Source of the DNA: Candidatus Methylomicrobium oryzae
GTDB taxonomy: Bacteria > Pseudomonadota > Gammaproteobacteria > Methylococcales > Methylomonadaceae
NCBI RefSeq assembly: GCF_016745425.1
Contig: NZ_JAERVK010000011.1
Location: 1-64,000, forward strand
Direction of reading: 5' to 3'
Length of the DNA stretch: 64,000 nt
Shown: positions 53,624 to 62,036 of the stretch, in pieces
Layout of the letters: each line of letters starts with the position of its first letter
Position numbering within the stretch: the stretch's first letter is position 1
Notes under the pieces: model-generated
Database searches by the model: none
What the model saw: the letters and a program-made list of their open reading frames with translations, nothing else
What the model was told of the DNA's origin: nothing
Made by a program: the position numbers and the translations under genes

Positions 53624-56400
53624 ATGCCGGGACGCCTGCTGGGCCGGTGGTCCGGGTGCGGAACGTCAGCCTGCGTTACGGCAGGCGTCTCGCCTTGGAT
53701 GATTTGAGCCTGGAGATTCCCGGAGCCCGGATGGTTGGCCTGATCGGTCCCGACGGCGTCGGCAAGTCCAGCCTGATGTCGCTGTTGACCGGCGCCCGCA
53801 AAATGCAGCAGGGCCGCATCGAAGTTTTGGACGGCGATATCGGCGAGGCGGCGCACCGCCGCGCGGTCTGCCCCCGCATCGCCTACATGCCGCAGGGGCT
53901 GGGCAAGAATCTCTATCTGACATTATCGGTTTACGAGAACGTCGATTTTTTCGGGCGCCTGTTCGGGCACGCGCCGGCCGCGCGCCGCCGGCGCATCGCC
54001 GAACTGCTCGACAGCACCGGCCTCGGGCCGTTCCGCGACCGTCCGGCCGGAAAACTGTCGGGCGGTATGAAACAAAAGCTCGGGCTTTGCTGCGCGCTGA
54101 TTCACGATCCCGATCTTCTGGTGCTGGACGAGCCGACCACCGGCGTCGATCCCTTGTCGAGAGCCCAATTCTGGGAGCTGATCGAGCGGCTGCGGGCGCG
54201 CCGCGAAGGGATGAGCGTACTCGTCTCGACCGCCTATATGGACGAAGCCGAACGCTTCGACTGGCTGGTCGCGATGGATGCGGGGAAGGTGCTCGCTACC
54301 GGCACGGCGGAAGAGCTCAGGACCCGAACGGATGCCGAAACGCTGGAAACGGCGTTCATCCGGCTGCTGCCCGAAGCAAAACGCCTGGGACACAAGGACA
54401 TGGCGATTCCGCCGCGCGAGCTTTGCGGCGAGCCCGAAATCGCGATCGAGGCGCACGGCCTGACCATGCGCTTCGGCGATTTCGTGGCGGTCGACCGCGT
54501 CAGCCTGCGCATCGAACGGGGCGAGATCTTCGGCTTTCTCGGCTCCAACGGTTGCGGCAAGTCGACCACGATGAAAATGCTGACCGGGCTGTTGCCGCCG
54601 AGCGAGGGCGAAGCGCGGCTGTTCGGGCGGGTCCTCGACGCCGGCAATCTGGCCACGCGCAAGCGCGTCGGCTACATGTCGCAGGCCTTTTCGCTGTATT
54701 CGGAACTGACCGTGCGCCAAAACCTGGAACTGCACGCGAAGCTGTTCCATTTGCCCGCGGCCGACATTCCGGCGCGCGTCAATGAGATGGCCGAGCGCTT
54801 CCTGCTCGGGCCGGCGATGGAGGCACTGCCCGATGCGTTGCCATTGGGCGTTCGCCAGCGCCTGTCGCTGGCGGTTGCGGTGATCCATAAGCCCGACCTG
54901 TTGATCCTCGACGAGCCGACCTCCGGCGTCGATCCGGTCGCGCGCGACAGTTTCTGGAAGCTGATGGTCGACCTTTCGCGCCGGGACCGGGTCACCCTCT
55001 TTATTTCCACCCATTTCATGAACGAAGCCGAGCGCTGCGACCGGATATCGCTGATGCACGCGGGCAAGGTGCTCGCCAGCGGCAGGCCCTCGGCACTGGT
55101 CGAGCAGAGCGGCCAGCCGACCCTGGAAGCGGCGTTTATCGATTATCTGAAGAAAGCGGGCGGGATCGGTGACGAGTCGGCGGACGTTCCTCGCAATGGG
55201 AATGCCTCGTCCGCTTCCCCTTATTCCCCCCCACTCCCGGCAGGGGAGAGAGGGCCAAGGCTGAAGGATGGACGTTTCAGCCTGATGCGCCTGTTCAGCT
55301 ATACTCGGCGCGAAACGCTGGAGCTGCGCCGCGATCCGTTGCGCAGTTCGATTTCGCTCTTCGGCACGCTGCTGTTGATGTTCGTGATGGGCTACGGGAT
55401 CAGCATGGACGTCGAGAATTTGCGTTTCGCGGTGCTCGACCGTGACCGGACCCTGCTCAGCAACAATTATGCGCTCGATCTCGGCGGCTCGCGCTATTTC
55501 ATCGAACGGCCGCCGATTGCCGATTACGACGAACTCGACCGGCGCATGCGTAGCGGCGAGCTGAGCCTGGCACTGGAGATTCCGCCGAATTTTGCGCGTG
55601 ACCTGGAGCGCGGCGGCAACGTCAGGATCGGCGCCTGGATCGACGGGGCGATGCCGAGCCGCGCCGAGAATGTGATCGGCTATGTTCAGGCGATGCATCA
55701 GGTCTGGCTGGCGGAGCAGGTCCGTCGCCGGGCGACCGACAAAGTTCCGCCGGAGCCGATCAGGATCGAGACGCGCTATCGCTACAATCCAGACGTGAAG
55801 AGCCTGCCCGCGATCGTGCCGGCAGTGATTCCGATGTTGTTGATGCTGATCCCGGCGATGCTCAGCGCGCTCAGCGTCGTACGCGAAAAAGAGCTCGGCT
55901 CGATCCTGAACCTGTACGTGACGCCGGTGACCAGGCTTGAATTTTTGCTCGGCAAGCAGATCCCCTACATCGCACTGGCGATGGTCAATTTCTTCCTGCT
56001 GTGCGCATTCGTCGTCTTCGTATTCGGTGTTCCGCACAAAGGCAATTTCCTGATGCTGACCGTTGCCGCGCTGCTCTACGTGACCGCTGCGACCGGCCTG
56101 GGCCTGTTGATCTCGGCGTTCACGCGCAGCCAGATCGCGGCGATCTTCGCGACGGCCCTCGCCACGATCATCCCCGCCTCGCGCTTTTCGGGGATGATCG
56201 ATCCGATCGGCTCGCTGGAGGGCGGCGCGCGCTTCGTCGGCGAGATCTTCCCGACCACCCATTTTCTGACGATCAGCCGCGGCACGTTCTCGAAGGCCCT
56301 GGGCTTCGTCGAGCTGGCGCCGTCGCTGGTGCCGATCGTGTTGTCGATTCCGGTGATCGTCGGCTTGAGCGTGATGCTGCTGAACAAGCAGGAGCATTGA
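53620..56400 (+). CDS. ABC transporter fusion: two ATPase domains plus permease (RbbA/YhiH type)
   Basis: The 926-residue fusion has ATPase domain 1 (Walker [10 protein letters not shown], signature LSGGMKQK, Walker [14 protein letters not shown]), ATPase domain 2 (Walker [10 protein letters not shown], degenerate signature LPLGVRQR, Walker [14 protein letters not shown]) and a C-terminal ABC-2 permease with six spans (about 560-926). The GTG start at 53620 overlaps the adaptor stop. The linker near residues 523-545 is coded by DNA that looks like a dispersed repeat (CCCTTATTCC...GGGGAGAGAGG). The degenerate second signature suggests only one fully canonical ATP site. Confidence 0.92.
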   Translation: MNAGTPAGPVVRVRNVSLRYGRRLALDDLSLEIPGARMVGLIGPDGVGKSSLMSLLTGARKMQQGRIEVLDGDIGEAAHRRAVCPRIAYMPQGLGKNLYLTLSVYENVDFFGRLFGHAPAARRRRIAELLDSTGLGPFRDRPAGKLSGGMKQKLGLCCALIHDPDLLVLDEPTTGVDPLSRAQFWELIERLRARREGMSVLVSTAYMDEAERFDWLVAMDAGKVLATGTAEELRTRTDAETLETAFIRLLPEAKRLGHKDMAIPPRELCGEPEIAIEAHGLTMRFGDFVAVDRVSLRIERGEIFGFLGSNGCGKSTTMKMLTGLLPPSEGEARLFGRVLDAGNLATRKRVGYMSQAFSLYSELTVRQNLELHAKLFHLPAADIPARVNEMAERFLLGPAMEALPDALPLGVRQRLSLAVAVIHKPDLLILDEPTSGVDPVARDSFWKLMVDLSRRDRVTLFISTHFMNEAERCDRISLMHAGKVLASGRPSALVEQSGQPTLEAAFIDYLKKAGGIGDESADVPRNGNASSASPYSPPLPAGERGPRLKDGRFSLMRLFSYTRRETLELRRDPLRSSISLFGTLLLMFVMGYGISMDVENLRFAVLDRDRTLLSNNYALDLGGSRYFIERPPIADYDELDRRMRSGELSLALEIPPNFARDLERGGNVRIGAWIDGAMPSRAENVIGYVQAMHQVWLAEQVRRRATDKVPPEPIRIETRYRYNPDVKSLPAIVPAVIPMLLMLIPAMLSALSVVREKELGSILNLYVTPVTRLEFLLGKQIPYIALAMVNFFLLCAFVVFVFGVPHKGNFLMLTVAALLYVTAATGLGLLISAFTRSQIAAIFATALATIIPASRFSGMIDPIGSLEGGARFVGEIFPTTHFLTISRGTFSKALGFVELAPSLVPIVLSIPVIVGLSVMLLNKQEH

Positions 56401-57527
56401 TGATGCAGACGCTGCTCAACATTTTCCATCTCGGCGTCAAGGAACTGCGCAGCCTCGCCCGCGACAGACTGATGTTGGCCCTGATCGCCTTCGCGTTTAC
56501 CGGCCAGGTCTACCTGACCGCGACCGGCTTGCCGGGCGCCTTGCACAAGGCGCCGATCGCGGTCGTCGATGAAGACCGTTCGCCCTTGTCGTACCGGATC
56601 GAGAATGCCTTTTATCCGCCTTATTTCCAGACGCCGGCGGTCATCGATCCGTACGCCGCCGATCCGGGGCTGGATATCGGCTTGTACACTTTCGTGCTCG
56701 ATATTCCTCCCGACTTTCAGCGCGACATGCTGGCCGGGCGGGCGCCTGCGATCCAGGTCAATATCGATGCCACGCGCATGTCGCAGGCCTTCGTCGGCAA
56801 CAATTACATCCAGAACATCGTGAACGGGGAGGTGGCCGCCTTTCTGCAGGGGCATCGTGCGCCGTTCGTGTTTCCGGCCGAACTCGAGATCCGCGCCCGC
56901 TTCAACCCGAACCTGGAGCCGATGTGGTTCGGCTCGGTCATGGAAGTGATCAACAGCGTCACGATGCTGTCGATCATCCTGACCGGCGCGGCGCTGATCC
57001 GCGAACGCGAGCACGGCACCATTGAGCATTTGCTGGTGATGCCGCTGACTCCTTTTGAAATCATGATGGCGAAGGTGTGGTCGATGGGGCTGGTCGTGGC
57101 TGTGGCGGCGACCGCTTCGGTCGTCCTCGTCGTACAGGGCATCTTGAAAGTCCCGATCGAGGGCTCGATCGGGCTGTTCGTGGCGGGCATGGCGCTGCAT
57201 CTGTTCGCGGCCACCTCGATGGGGATTTTTCTCGGTACGGTGGCGCGGTCGATGCCGCAGATGGGGCTGTTAACGATCATCGTGCTGCTGCCGCTGCAGA
57301 TGTTATCCGGCGGCATGACGCCGCGCGAGAGTATGCCGGAAGCGGTGCGGAATCTGATGCTTGCTGCTCCGACGACGCATTTTGTGGCATTGGCGCAGGC
57401 GATTCTCTATCGGGGAGCGGGATTCGAAACCGTCTGGCCGCAGTTTCTCGCCTTGCTTGGAATCGGCAGTGTTTTTTTCGTGCTGGCGCTGAGCCGTTTC
57501 CGGAAGACTATCGGTTCGATGGGCTGA
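56400..57527 (+). CDS. ABC-2 type permease (YhhJ-like)
   Basis: The 375-residue permease has one N-terminal span (about 25-45), a large periplasmic loop and five C-terminal spans, with SVMEVINSVTMLSIILTGAALIRERE-type ABC-2 residues and GTIEHLLVMPLTPFEI. Its ATG shares a base with the TGA of the fusion gene. It completes the NodT-HlyD-ABC-permease pump. Confidence 0.93.
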   Translation: MMQTLLNIFHLGVKELRSLARDRLMLALIAFAFTGQVYLTATGLPGALHKAPIAVVDEDRSPLSYRIENAFYPPYFQTPAVIDPYAADPGLDIGLYTFVLDIPPDFQRDMLAGRAPAIQVNIDATRMSQAFVGNNYIQNIVNGEVAAFLQGHRAPFVFPAELEIRARFNPNLEPMWFGSVMEVINSVTMLSIILTGAALIREREHGTIEHLLVMPLTPFEIMMAKVWSMGLVVAVAATASVVLVVQGILKVPIEGSIGLFVAGMALHLFAATSMGIFLGTVARSMPQMGLLTIIVLLPLQMLSGGMTPRESMPEAVRNLMLAAPTTHFVALAQAILYRGAGFETVWPQFLALLGIGSVFFVLALSRFRKTIGSMG

Positions 57528-57634
57528 AATCCGGTTTAGTCGGAGATTTTTTTTGACGTCCTTGTTCCGTTTGTCCGATCGCACGTTATGCTGCGGGATT
57601 TGCGATAGGCGAGAACGGGGGCATCAGCTAAATC

Positions 57635-58108
57635 ATGCGGATTCATCAACTTTACCGGCGGCAGGAATTGAACATGACTTTACAAGAAGCATGGGATTTC
57701 TTTTCTTCCCCTTATAACCTAAACGACATTACGCCGGCTTTTTTTCATGTGGAAATCACCTCCCAGGTTCCGAAAAAAATTTATGCGGGCCTGATGATCA
57801 GTTACCGGATGATAGCAGTGTTCGGGATTCCGATGGCCTGGCTGTCGGAAGTCAGCCACTGCGACGAACCGAAACGCTTCGTCTACCAGCAGCGCGTGGG
57901 GCCGTTCAAATTCTGGAGCCACGAGGTCTGCCTGACCGAAACCGGGAACGGTATCCGGCTGGAAGACGTCATATTCTATGCGATGCCGCTCGGTTGGCTG
58001 GGCGAACTGGTTCACCGCTGGCTGATTGCGGATCGGCTGGCGCGCATCTTCGATACCCGCCGCGATCGTTTGCAGGCCGGATGGGCATCCGCCGCACATG
58101 CGGATTGA
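57635..58108 (+). CDS. SRPBCC (START-like) domain protein
   Basis: The 157-residue protein has the pattern of a ligand-binding SRPBCC domain: QELNMTLQEAWDFFSSPYNLNDITP at the start, FVYQQRVGPFKFWSHE in the middle and RLEDVIFYAMPLG towards the end. Such proteins bind hydrophobic ligands in a deep cavity; the ligand is unknown. It stands alone, 107 bases after the efflux operon. Confidence 0.82.
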   Translation: MRIHQLYRRQELNMTLQEAWDFFSSPYNLNDITPAFFHVEITSQVPKKIYAGLMISYRMIAVFGIPMAWLSEVSHCDEPKRFVYQQRVGPFKFWSHEVCLTETGNGIRLEDVIFYAMPLGWLGELVHRWLIADRLARIFDTRRDRLQAGWASAAHAD

Positions 58109-58117
58109 TCGGGAAAT

Positions 58118-59146
58118 TCAGGTTTTGAAATAAGTCTCATGAGGACCGCGGATCATCGGCGTCAAATGGCCGAGGAACTGGCGGGCGCTTTGTTCCCAGG
58201 AATAATTCAGCGCATGGCGCCGGCAGTCGGCCGGATTCAGTTTCAGCGCGTCCAGCGCGGCCTGCCGCAGATCGGCGCCGAGTACGCCGACCGGGGCCCT
58301 GCCGATGATGTCGATCGGGCCGGGCGCGGGAAAGGCCGCGACCGGCACGCCGGAGGCCAGGGCTTCGAGAATCACCAGGCCGAACGTATCGGTGCGGCTC
58401 GGAAATACCATCACATCCGCGGCGGCTGCGTATTGCGCCAGCATTTCGCCGGTCTGGAAGCCGACGAAGCGGGCTTTCGGGTATTTGCTTTCCAGCTCCG
58501 GCCGCTGCGGGCCGTCACCGATCACATATTGGGTGCCGGGCAGCTCCAGCTTTAAGAAATCTTCGACGTTTTTCTCGACCACGACGCGCCCCACATAAGC
58601 GAAGATCGGGCGTTTGTCCGTCAGGAAATTTTTTTCGCGCGGCCGGTAGAGTTCAGTGTCGACGCCGCGCGACCAGATCACCATCCGTTCGAAGCCCTTG
58701 TCGGCCAAGGTTTGCCGCATCGATTCGGTAGTGACCATCACGCGCGTGCTTTCACTGTGAAACCAGCGCATGTAGCCGTAGCTGATCCACAACGGCAGGC
58801 CGATGCGCATCTTGAAATATTCGGGAAAGCGGGTGTGGAAGGAGGTGGTATAGTGATAGCCCATTTCGCGGCAATAGCGCCGTGCGGCGAAACCCACGCA
58901 GCCTTCGGAAGCCAGATGAATCGCGTCCGGTTTGAAGGACTGAAGGGTAGGGCGCAGGCGCGGGCCGCACAAAAATGCCAGGCCGACGTTCGGATAGCCG
59001 GGGCAGGACCAGGTGTAAAATCGGTCCGGGGCGCACAGCTCGACCGTGTGCCCAAGCCGGTGCAGCATTTCCATCGTATGGGTCAACGTGGTGACGACGC
59101 CGTTGATTTGCGGATGCCAGGCGTCGGTGATCAAGGCGATTCTCAA
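58118..59146 (-). CDS. GT4-family glycosyltransferase
   Basis: The 342-residue enzyme has a GT-B fold: N-terminal MRIALITDAWHPQINGVVTTL and C-terminal nucleotide-sugar motif FPSRTDTFGLVILEALASGVPVAAF (read in parts). YTTSFHTRFPEYF is typical of MgtA-like, glycolipid-forming members. It probably glycosylates a membrane lipid. It converges on the SRPBCC gene and is 54 bases downstream of a transporter gene. Confidence 0.9.
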   Translation of the reverse strand: MRIALITDAWHPQINGVVTTLTHTMEMLHRLGHTVELCAPDRFYTWSCPGYPNVGLAFLCGPRLRPTLQSFKPDAIHLASEGCVGFAARRYCREMGYHYTTSFHTRFPEYFKMRIGLPLWISYGYMRWFHSESTRVMVTTESMRQTLADKGFERMVIWSRGVDTELYRPREKNFLTDKRPIFAYVGRVVVEKNVEDFLKLELPGTQYVIGDGPQRPELESKYPKARFVGFQTGEMLAQYAAAADVMVFPSRTDTFGLVILEALASGVPVAAFPAPGPIDIIGRAPVGVLGADLRQAALDALKLNPADCRRHALNYSWEQSARQFLGHLTPMIRGPHETYFKT

Positions 59147-59200
59147 AACGGCAGCTCCTTATGTCATGATGGCGAGGAAGGACATAATTCACTCGTTGGG

Positions 59201-60565
59201 TTAGGAACTCCGCCTCTCCTCGATTCGGGCGCGCAGCTCCCGGTGACGGACTTCGTCGATCGGGAAATTCCAGAGCAGCGGGAAAGCGAGCAGCATGATC
59301 AGGCCGGGCAGCCAGCCGTAGATGTGCATCAGCGCCGAGATCGAGGCCGGGCTATGGCTCGCGGCATTCGGGATGAAACCGAACAAGGCCGGAAATCCGG
59401 TGCCCATCATCACGCCGAGCGCCACGGCCAGCTTGATTGCCATCCCCCAGAGCGCGAAAAAGAGGCCGGTGCGCTGTTTGCCGGTATCCAGCGTGTCTTG
59501 GTCGATCACGTCGGCGGCGATCGAATTGGACAGAAAGAAGATGGTTGCGAAACTGCTGCCGCGCAGCACGATCAGGGTGCCGTAGAATACGATGTCGCCG
59601 GCGCCGACCCAAGGCAGCGGCAGGCTCCAGAACCCGACCCAGAGCGCGGCGAGGGTGACCGCCCGGTGCTTGCCGATCCGGTCCGAAAGCCGCAGCCACA
59701 GCGGCATCGCGACCAGCGAGGCGAGCGTTTCGCCGAGAATCAGCGGCGCGAACAGTTCGGGCCTGCCGATTACATGCTTCAATACCAGTTTATGCAGGCT
59801 TGCCTGGATCATCAGTCCGGCCCCGAACAGAACGATCGCGATCACCGTGCGGAGAAATGCCCTGTTTTGGCACACGGAAATCAGCGCCGACCGGCCGATC
59901 AGAATTTCCCCGGTCAATTTTTCGGGCGGCGGTTCCGGCACCCGCCAGAGCGTGACGGCGACCAGCGGCGGCAGTGACAGGATCACCATCAGCGCGATGG
60001 CGCGCATTTCGTCGCTGCCGCCTGTATGTCCCGCCAGTCCCATCGCGGCCAGGACGGCGAGAAACAAAAATTGGCCGGCGGCGCCGAAGCCTTCGCGCCA
60101 GGCGGCGATCCGCGAACGCTCCCGGTAACCGGTCGCCAGTTCGGCGCCCCAGGCCTTGTAAGGCAGGTCGAAAATCGAATAGCCGATCGACAGCAGGCTT
60201 GCCCACGCCATCAGGTAGAGCAGCGAAACCTCTTTCGGCGGAACGAACAGCATCCAGGTGGCGAACATGATGAGCGGCGTGCCGACCGCCAGCCAGGGCT
60301 TGCGCCGACCCCAGCGGCTGTGCCAGCGGTCGCTGATCGTCCCGATCACAGGGTCGGTCAGCACGTCGAAGATGCGCGAAACGGAGATCATCGCGCCGAC
60401 GCCGGCCAAAGGCAGCCCCATTTCGCCGGCATAAAAAGCGGGGATGAACAGCGCCATCGGCAGGGTCATCACCGCATCGGTCAGATGCGGCAAGGCGTAC
60501 AGCGCCATCGTTTTTCGGGACAGCAATCCGGCGGCGGCCGAATCGACGGGATCGGGGCTCGTCAA
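59201..60565 (-). CDS. GPH-family MFS transporter (sugar:cation symporter-like)
   Basis: The 454-residue protein has about 12 membrane spans and motifs of the glycoside-pentoside-hexuronide family (DVLTDPVIGTISDRWHSRWGRRKPW, SIFDLPYKAWGAEL). The substrate is unknown. It lies on the same strand as the glycosyltransferase and could be transcribed with it. Confidence 0.88.
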   Translation of the reverse strand: MTSPDPVDSAAAGLLSRKTMALYALPHLTDAVMTLPMALFIPAFYAGEMGLPLAGVGAMISVSRIFDVLTDPVIGTISDRWHSRWGRRKPWLAVGTPLIMFATWMLFVPPKEVSLLYLMAWASLLSIGYSIFDLPYKAWGAELATGYRERSRIAAWREGFGAAGQFLFLAVLAAMGLAGHTGGSDEMRAIALMVILSLPPLVAVTLWRVPEPPPEKLTGEILIGRSALISVCQNRAFLRTVIAIVLFGAGLMIQASLHKLVLKHVIGRPELFAPLILGETLASLVAMPLWLRLSDRIGKHRAVTLAALWVGFWSLPLPWVGAGDIVFYGTLIVLRGSSFATIFFLSNSIAADVIDQDTLDTGKQRTGLFFALWGMAIKLAVALGVMMGTGFPALFGFIPNAASHSPASISALMHIYGWLPGLIMLLAFPLLWNFPIDEVRHRELRARIEERRSS

Positions 60566-60685
60566 GGCATCGCTCCTCTTGGGGTGAAAGCGTTTGCTCG
60601 AATCCCCTCAGCCTAACATACTTCCGTTAAACTCAACACCTTGCCGTGATGGCGATCCAAATCGATCGGGCTAATACAAGAAGCT

Positions 60686-60714
60686 GTCATTCCGGCAGCT
60701 CCTGAAGGAATGAC
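60686..60714. repeat. Short inverted repeat
   Basis: GTCATTCC (60686-60693) pairs with GGAATGAC (60707-60714). The sequence resembles the inner arms of the MITE-like element at 23904-24114, so it may be a fragment of the same dispersed family. Confidence 0.5.
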
Positions 60715-60752
60715 CAGCAATAAGCCCATAAGGCGATTATTCTGGTCAACGG

Positions 60753-61580
60753 TTAAACTCGCCGGATCGAATGGTCTTCGATGACGATCAGCTGTTTTTT
60801 ATAAAGCGCGCCGATCGCTTGTTTGAAGGCTTTTTTGCTGGCGCCGAAGGCCGCGTAGATGGCTTCCGGCGGGCTTTTGTCGCCGAGTTTCAGTACGCCG
60901 CCGTGTTTGTCCAGCTCCGCCAGGATCCGGTCGGCCAAAGGCTCGATCTTGCCGTAGCCGGGTTCGTTCAGGGTCAGGTCGAGCTTGTCATCGTCGCGGA
61001 CTTTTTTGATGTAGCCGGTCAGCTTCTGGCCCTTGCGGAGCGGCCGGAAGATTTCGTTCTGATAGAGTATGCCCCAGTGGGTGTGGTCGACGACCGCTTT
61101 GACGCCCAGTTCGGTAGGATCCGCAATCAACAGGGATACTTGCTGGCCGGTTTTGAACTCGGGCCCTTCATCCGACAGGAAACGCTCGAGCTTGGTCGTC
61201 GCGACAATCCGCCCTTTGACGTCTTCGTACAGTTTGACCAGGTAAGACCGGCCGGGCTTCATTTCGGCGATTTGTTCGCTGAACGGCACCAGAAGGTCCT
61301 TCGGGATGCCCCAGTCAAGAAACGCGCCGTAATAATTGACCGAGACGACTTTCAGCCAGGCGATGTCGCCCGCTTCGGCCAAAGGGTTTTGCAGGGTCGC
61401 CGCCAGATGGCCTTCGCCGTCGATATACACGAAAGCGGAAACGCTGTCGCCGACCTGATAGGTCGTGGACGGTTTTTTGTCCGCCAGCAGCACCATCGGC
61501 GAGCCGGGCAGACCGAGGTAAATATTCGGGCCTTGAATTTTGACGACCTTGAGTGAGTTGGTTTTGCCAATGTTGATCAT
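60753..61580 (-). CDS. CvfB-like S1 RNA-binding protein
   Basis: The 275-residue protein has tandem S1-like domains (GDSVSAFVYIDGEGHLAATLQ, YYGAFLDWGIPKDLLVPFSEQ, GQKLTGYIKKVRDDDKLDLTL, read in parts) and a C-terminal winged helix (FGASKKAFKQAIGALYKK). Members of the CvfB/YitL family bind RNA and affect virulence gene expression in Gram-positives; the role here is unknown. Confidence 0.9.
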   Translation of the reverse strand: MINIGKTNSLKVVKIQGPNIYLGLPGSPMVLLADKKPSTTYQVGDSVSAFVYIDGEGHLAATLQNPLAEAGDIAWLKVVSVNYYGAFLDWGIPKDLLVPFSEQIAEMKPGRSYLVKLYEDVKGRIVATTKLERFLSDEGPEFKTGQQVSLLIADPTELGVKAVVDHTHWGILYQNEIFRPLRKGQKLTGYIKKVRDDDKLDLTLNEPGYGKIEPLADRILAELDKHGGVLKLGDKSPPEAIYAAFGASKKAFKQAIGALYKKQLIVIEDHSIRRV

Positions 61581-61683
61581 GGAATGGGAAATAGTTGAAT
61601 GGAGCGTTCGATCGAATCCGCTGCTTCTTTTAGCTTAAATTAGCAGGATCAAGTGTTTGATAGGCGCAGGAGTAAGTTGCAAT

Positions 61684-62028
61684 TCAGCAGCATACCAGAT
61701 GGCCTTCCAATGGCTCATTAAGGAAAATAAAAAACACTAAAATAATGGTTGTCAGCACTGATCCCAGCAAGACCAAAAAATTTAATTTTGCATTATTTCT
61801 GAGCTTCCATGCTGCGATGGTGCCAAGAAGCGGGATTGGGGCTCCCCATATGAATGTTTGCGAGGTCATTACCCGAACACTCCAGGGAGGAGTAATTTCC
61901 CATTCCGCGAGCACGGGGAGTTCGGAACGGAGCGTATTCAAATATCCGTTTAGGGAGAAAAGATACAGACTTCCCAGTACGGACAGGCCGTAAAGCGTCA
62001 ATCGGGAAATCTGTATCGGCAATTTCAT
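61684..62028 (-). CDS. Small membrane protein of unknown function
   Basis: The 114-residue product has three hydrophobic segments (about 9-27, 58-73 and 83-101) and ends GHLVCC. I do not recognise a family. It lies nine bases after rapA on the same strand, so it may be co-transcribed. Confidence 0.55.
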   Translation of the reverse strand: MKLPIQISRLTLYGLSVLGSLYLFSLNGYLNTLRSELPVLAEWEITPPWSVRVMTSQTFIWGAPIPLLGTIAAWKLRNNAKLNFLVLLGSVLTTIILVFFIFLNEPLEGHLVCC

Positions 62029-62036
62029 TGTTTCGC

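Noticed and set aside
53923-56397. An 824-residue open frame antisense to the ABC fusion gene
   Set aside because: The product is rich in Arg, His, Gln and Asp with no domain, as expected from the antisense of a GC-rich transporter gene.
58712-59977. A 421-residue open frame antisense to the glycosyltransferase and GPH transporter
   Set aside because: Composition is that of antisense translation; both sense genes have clear family motifs.
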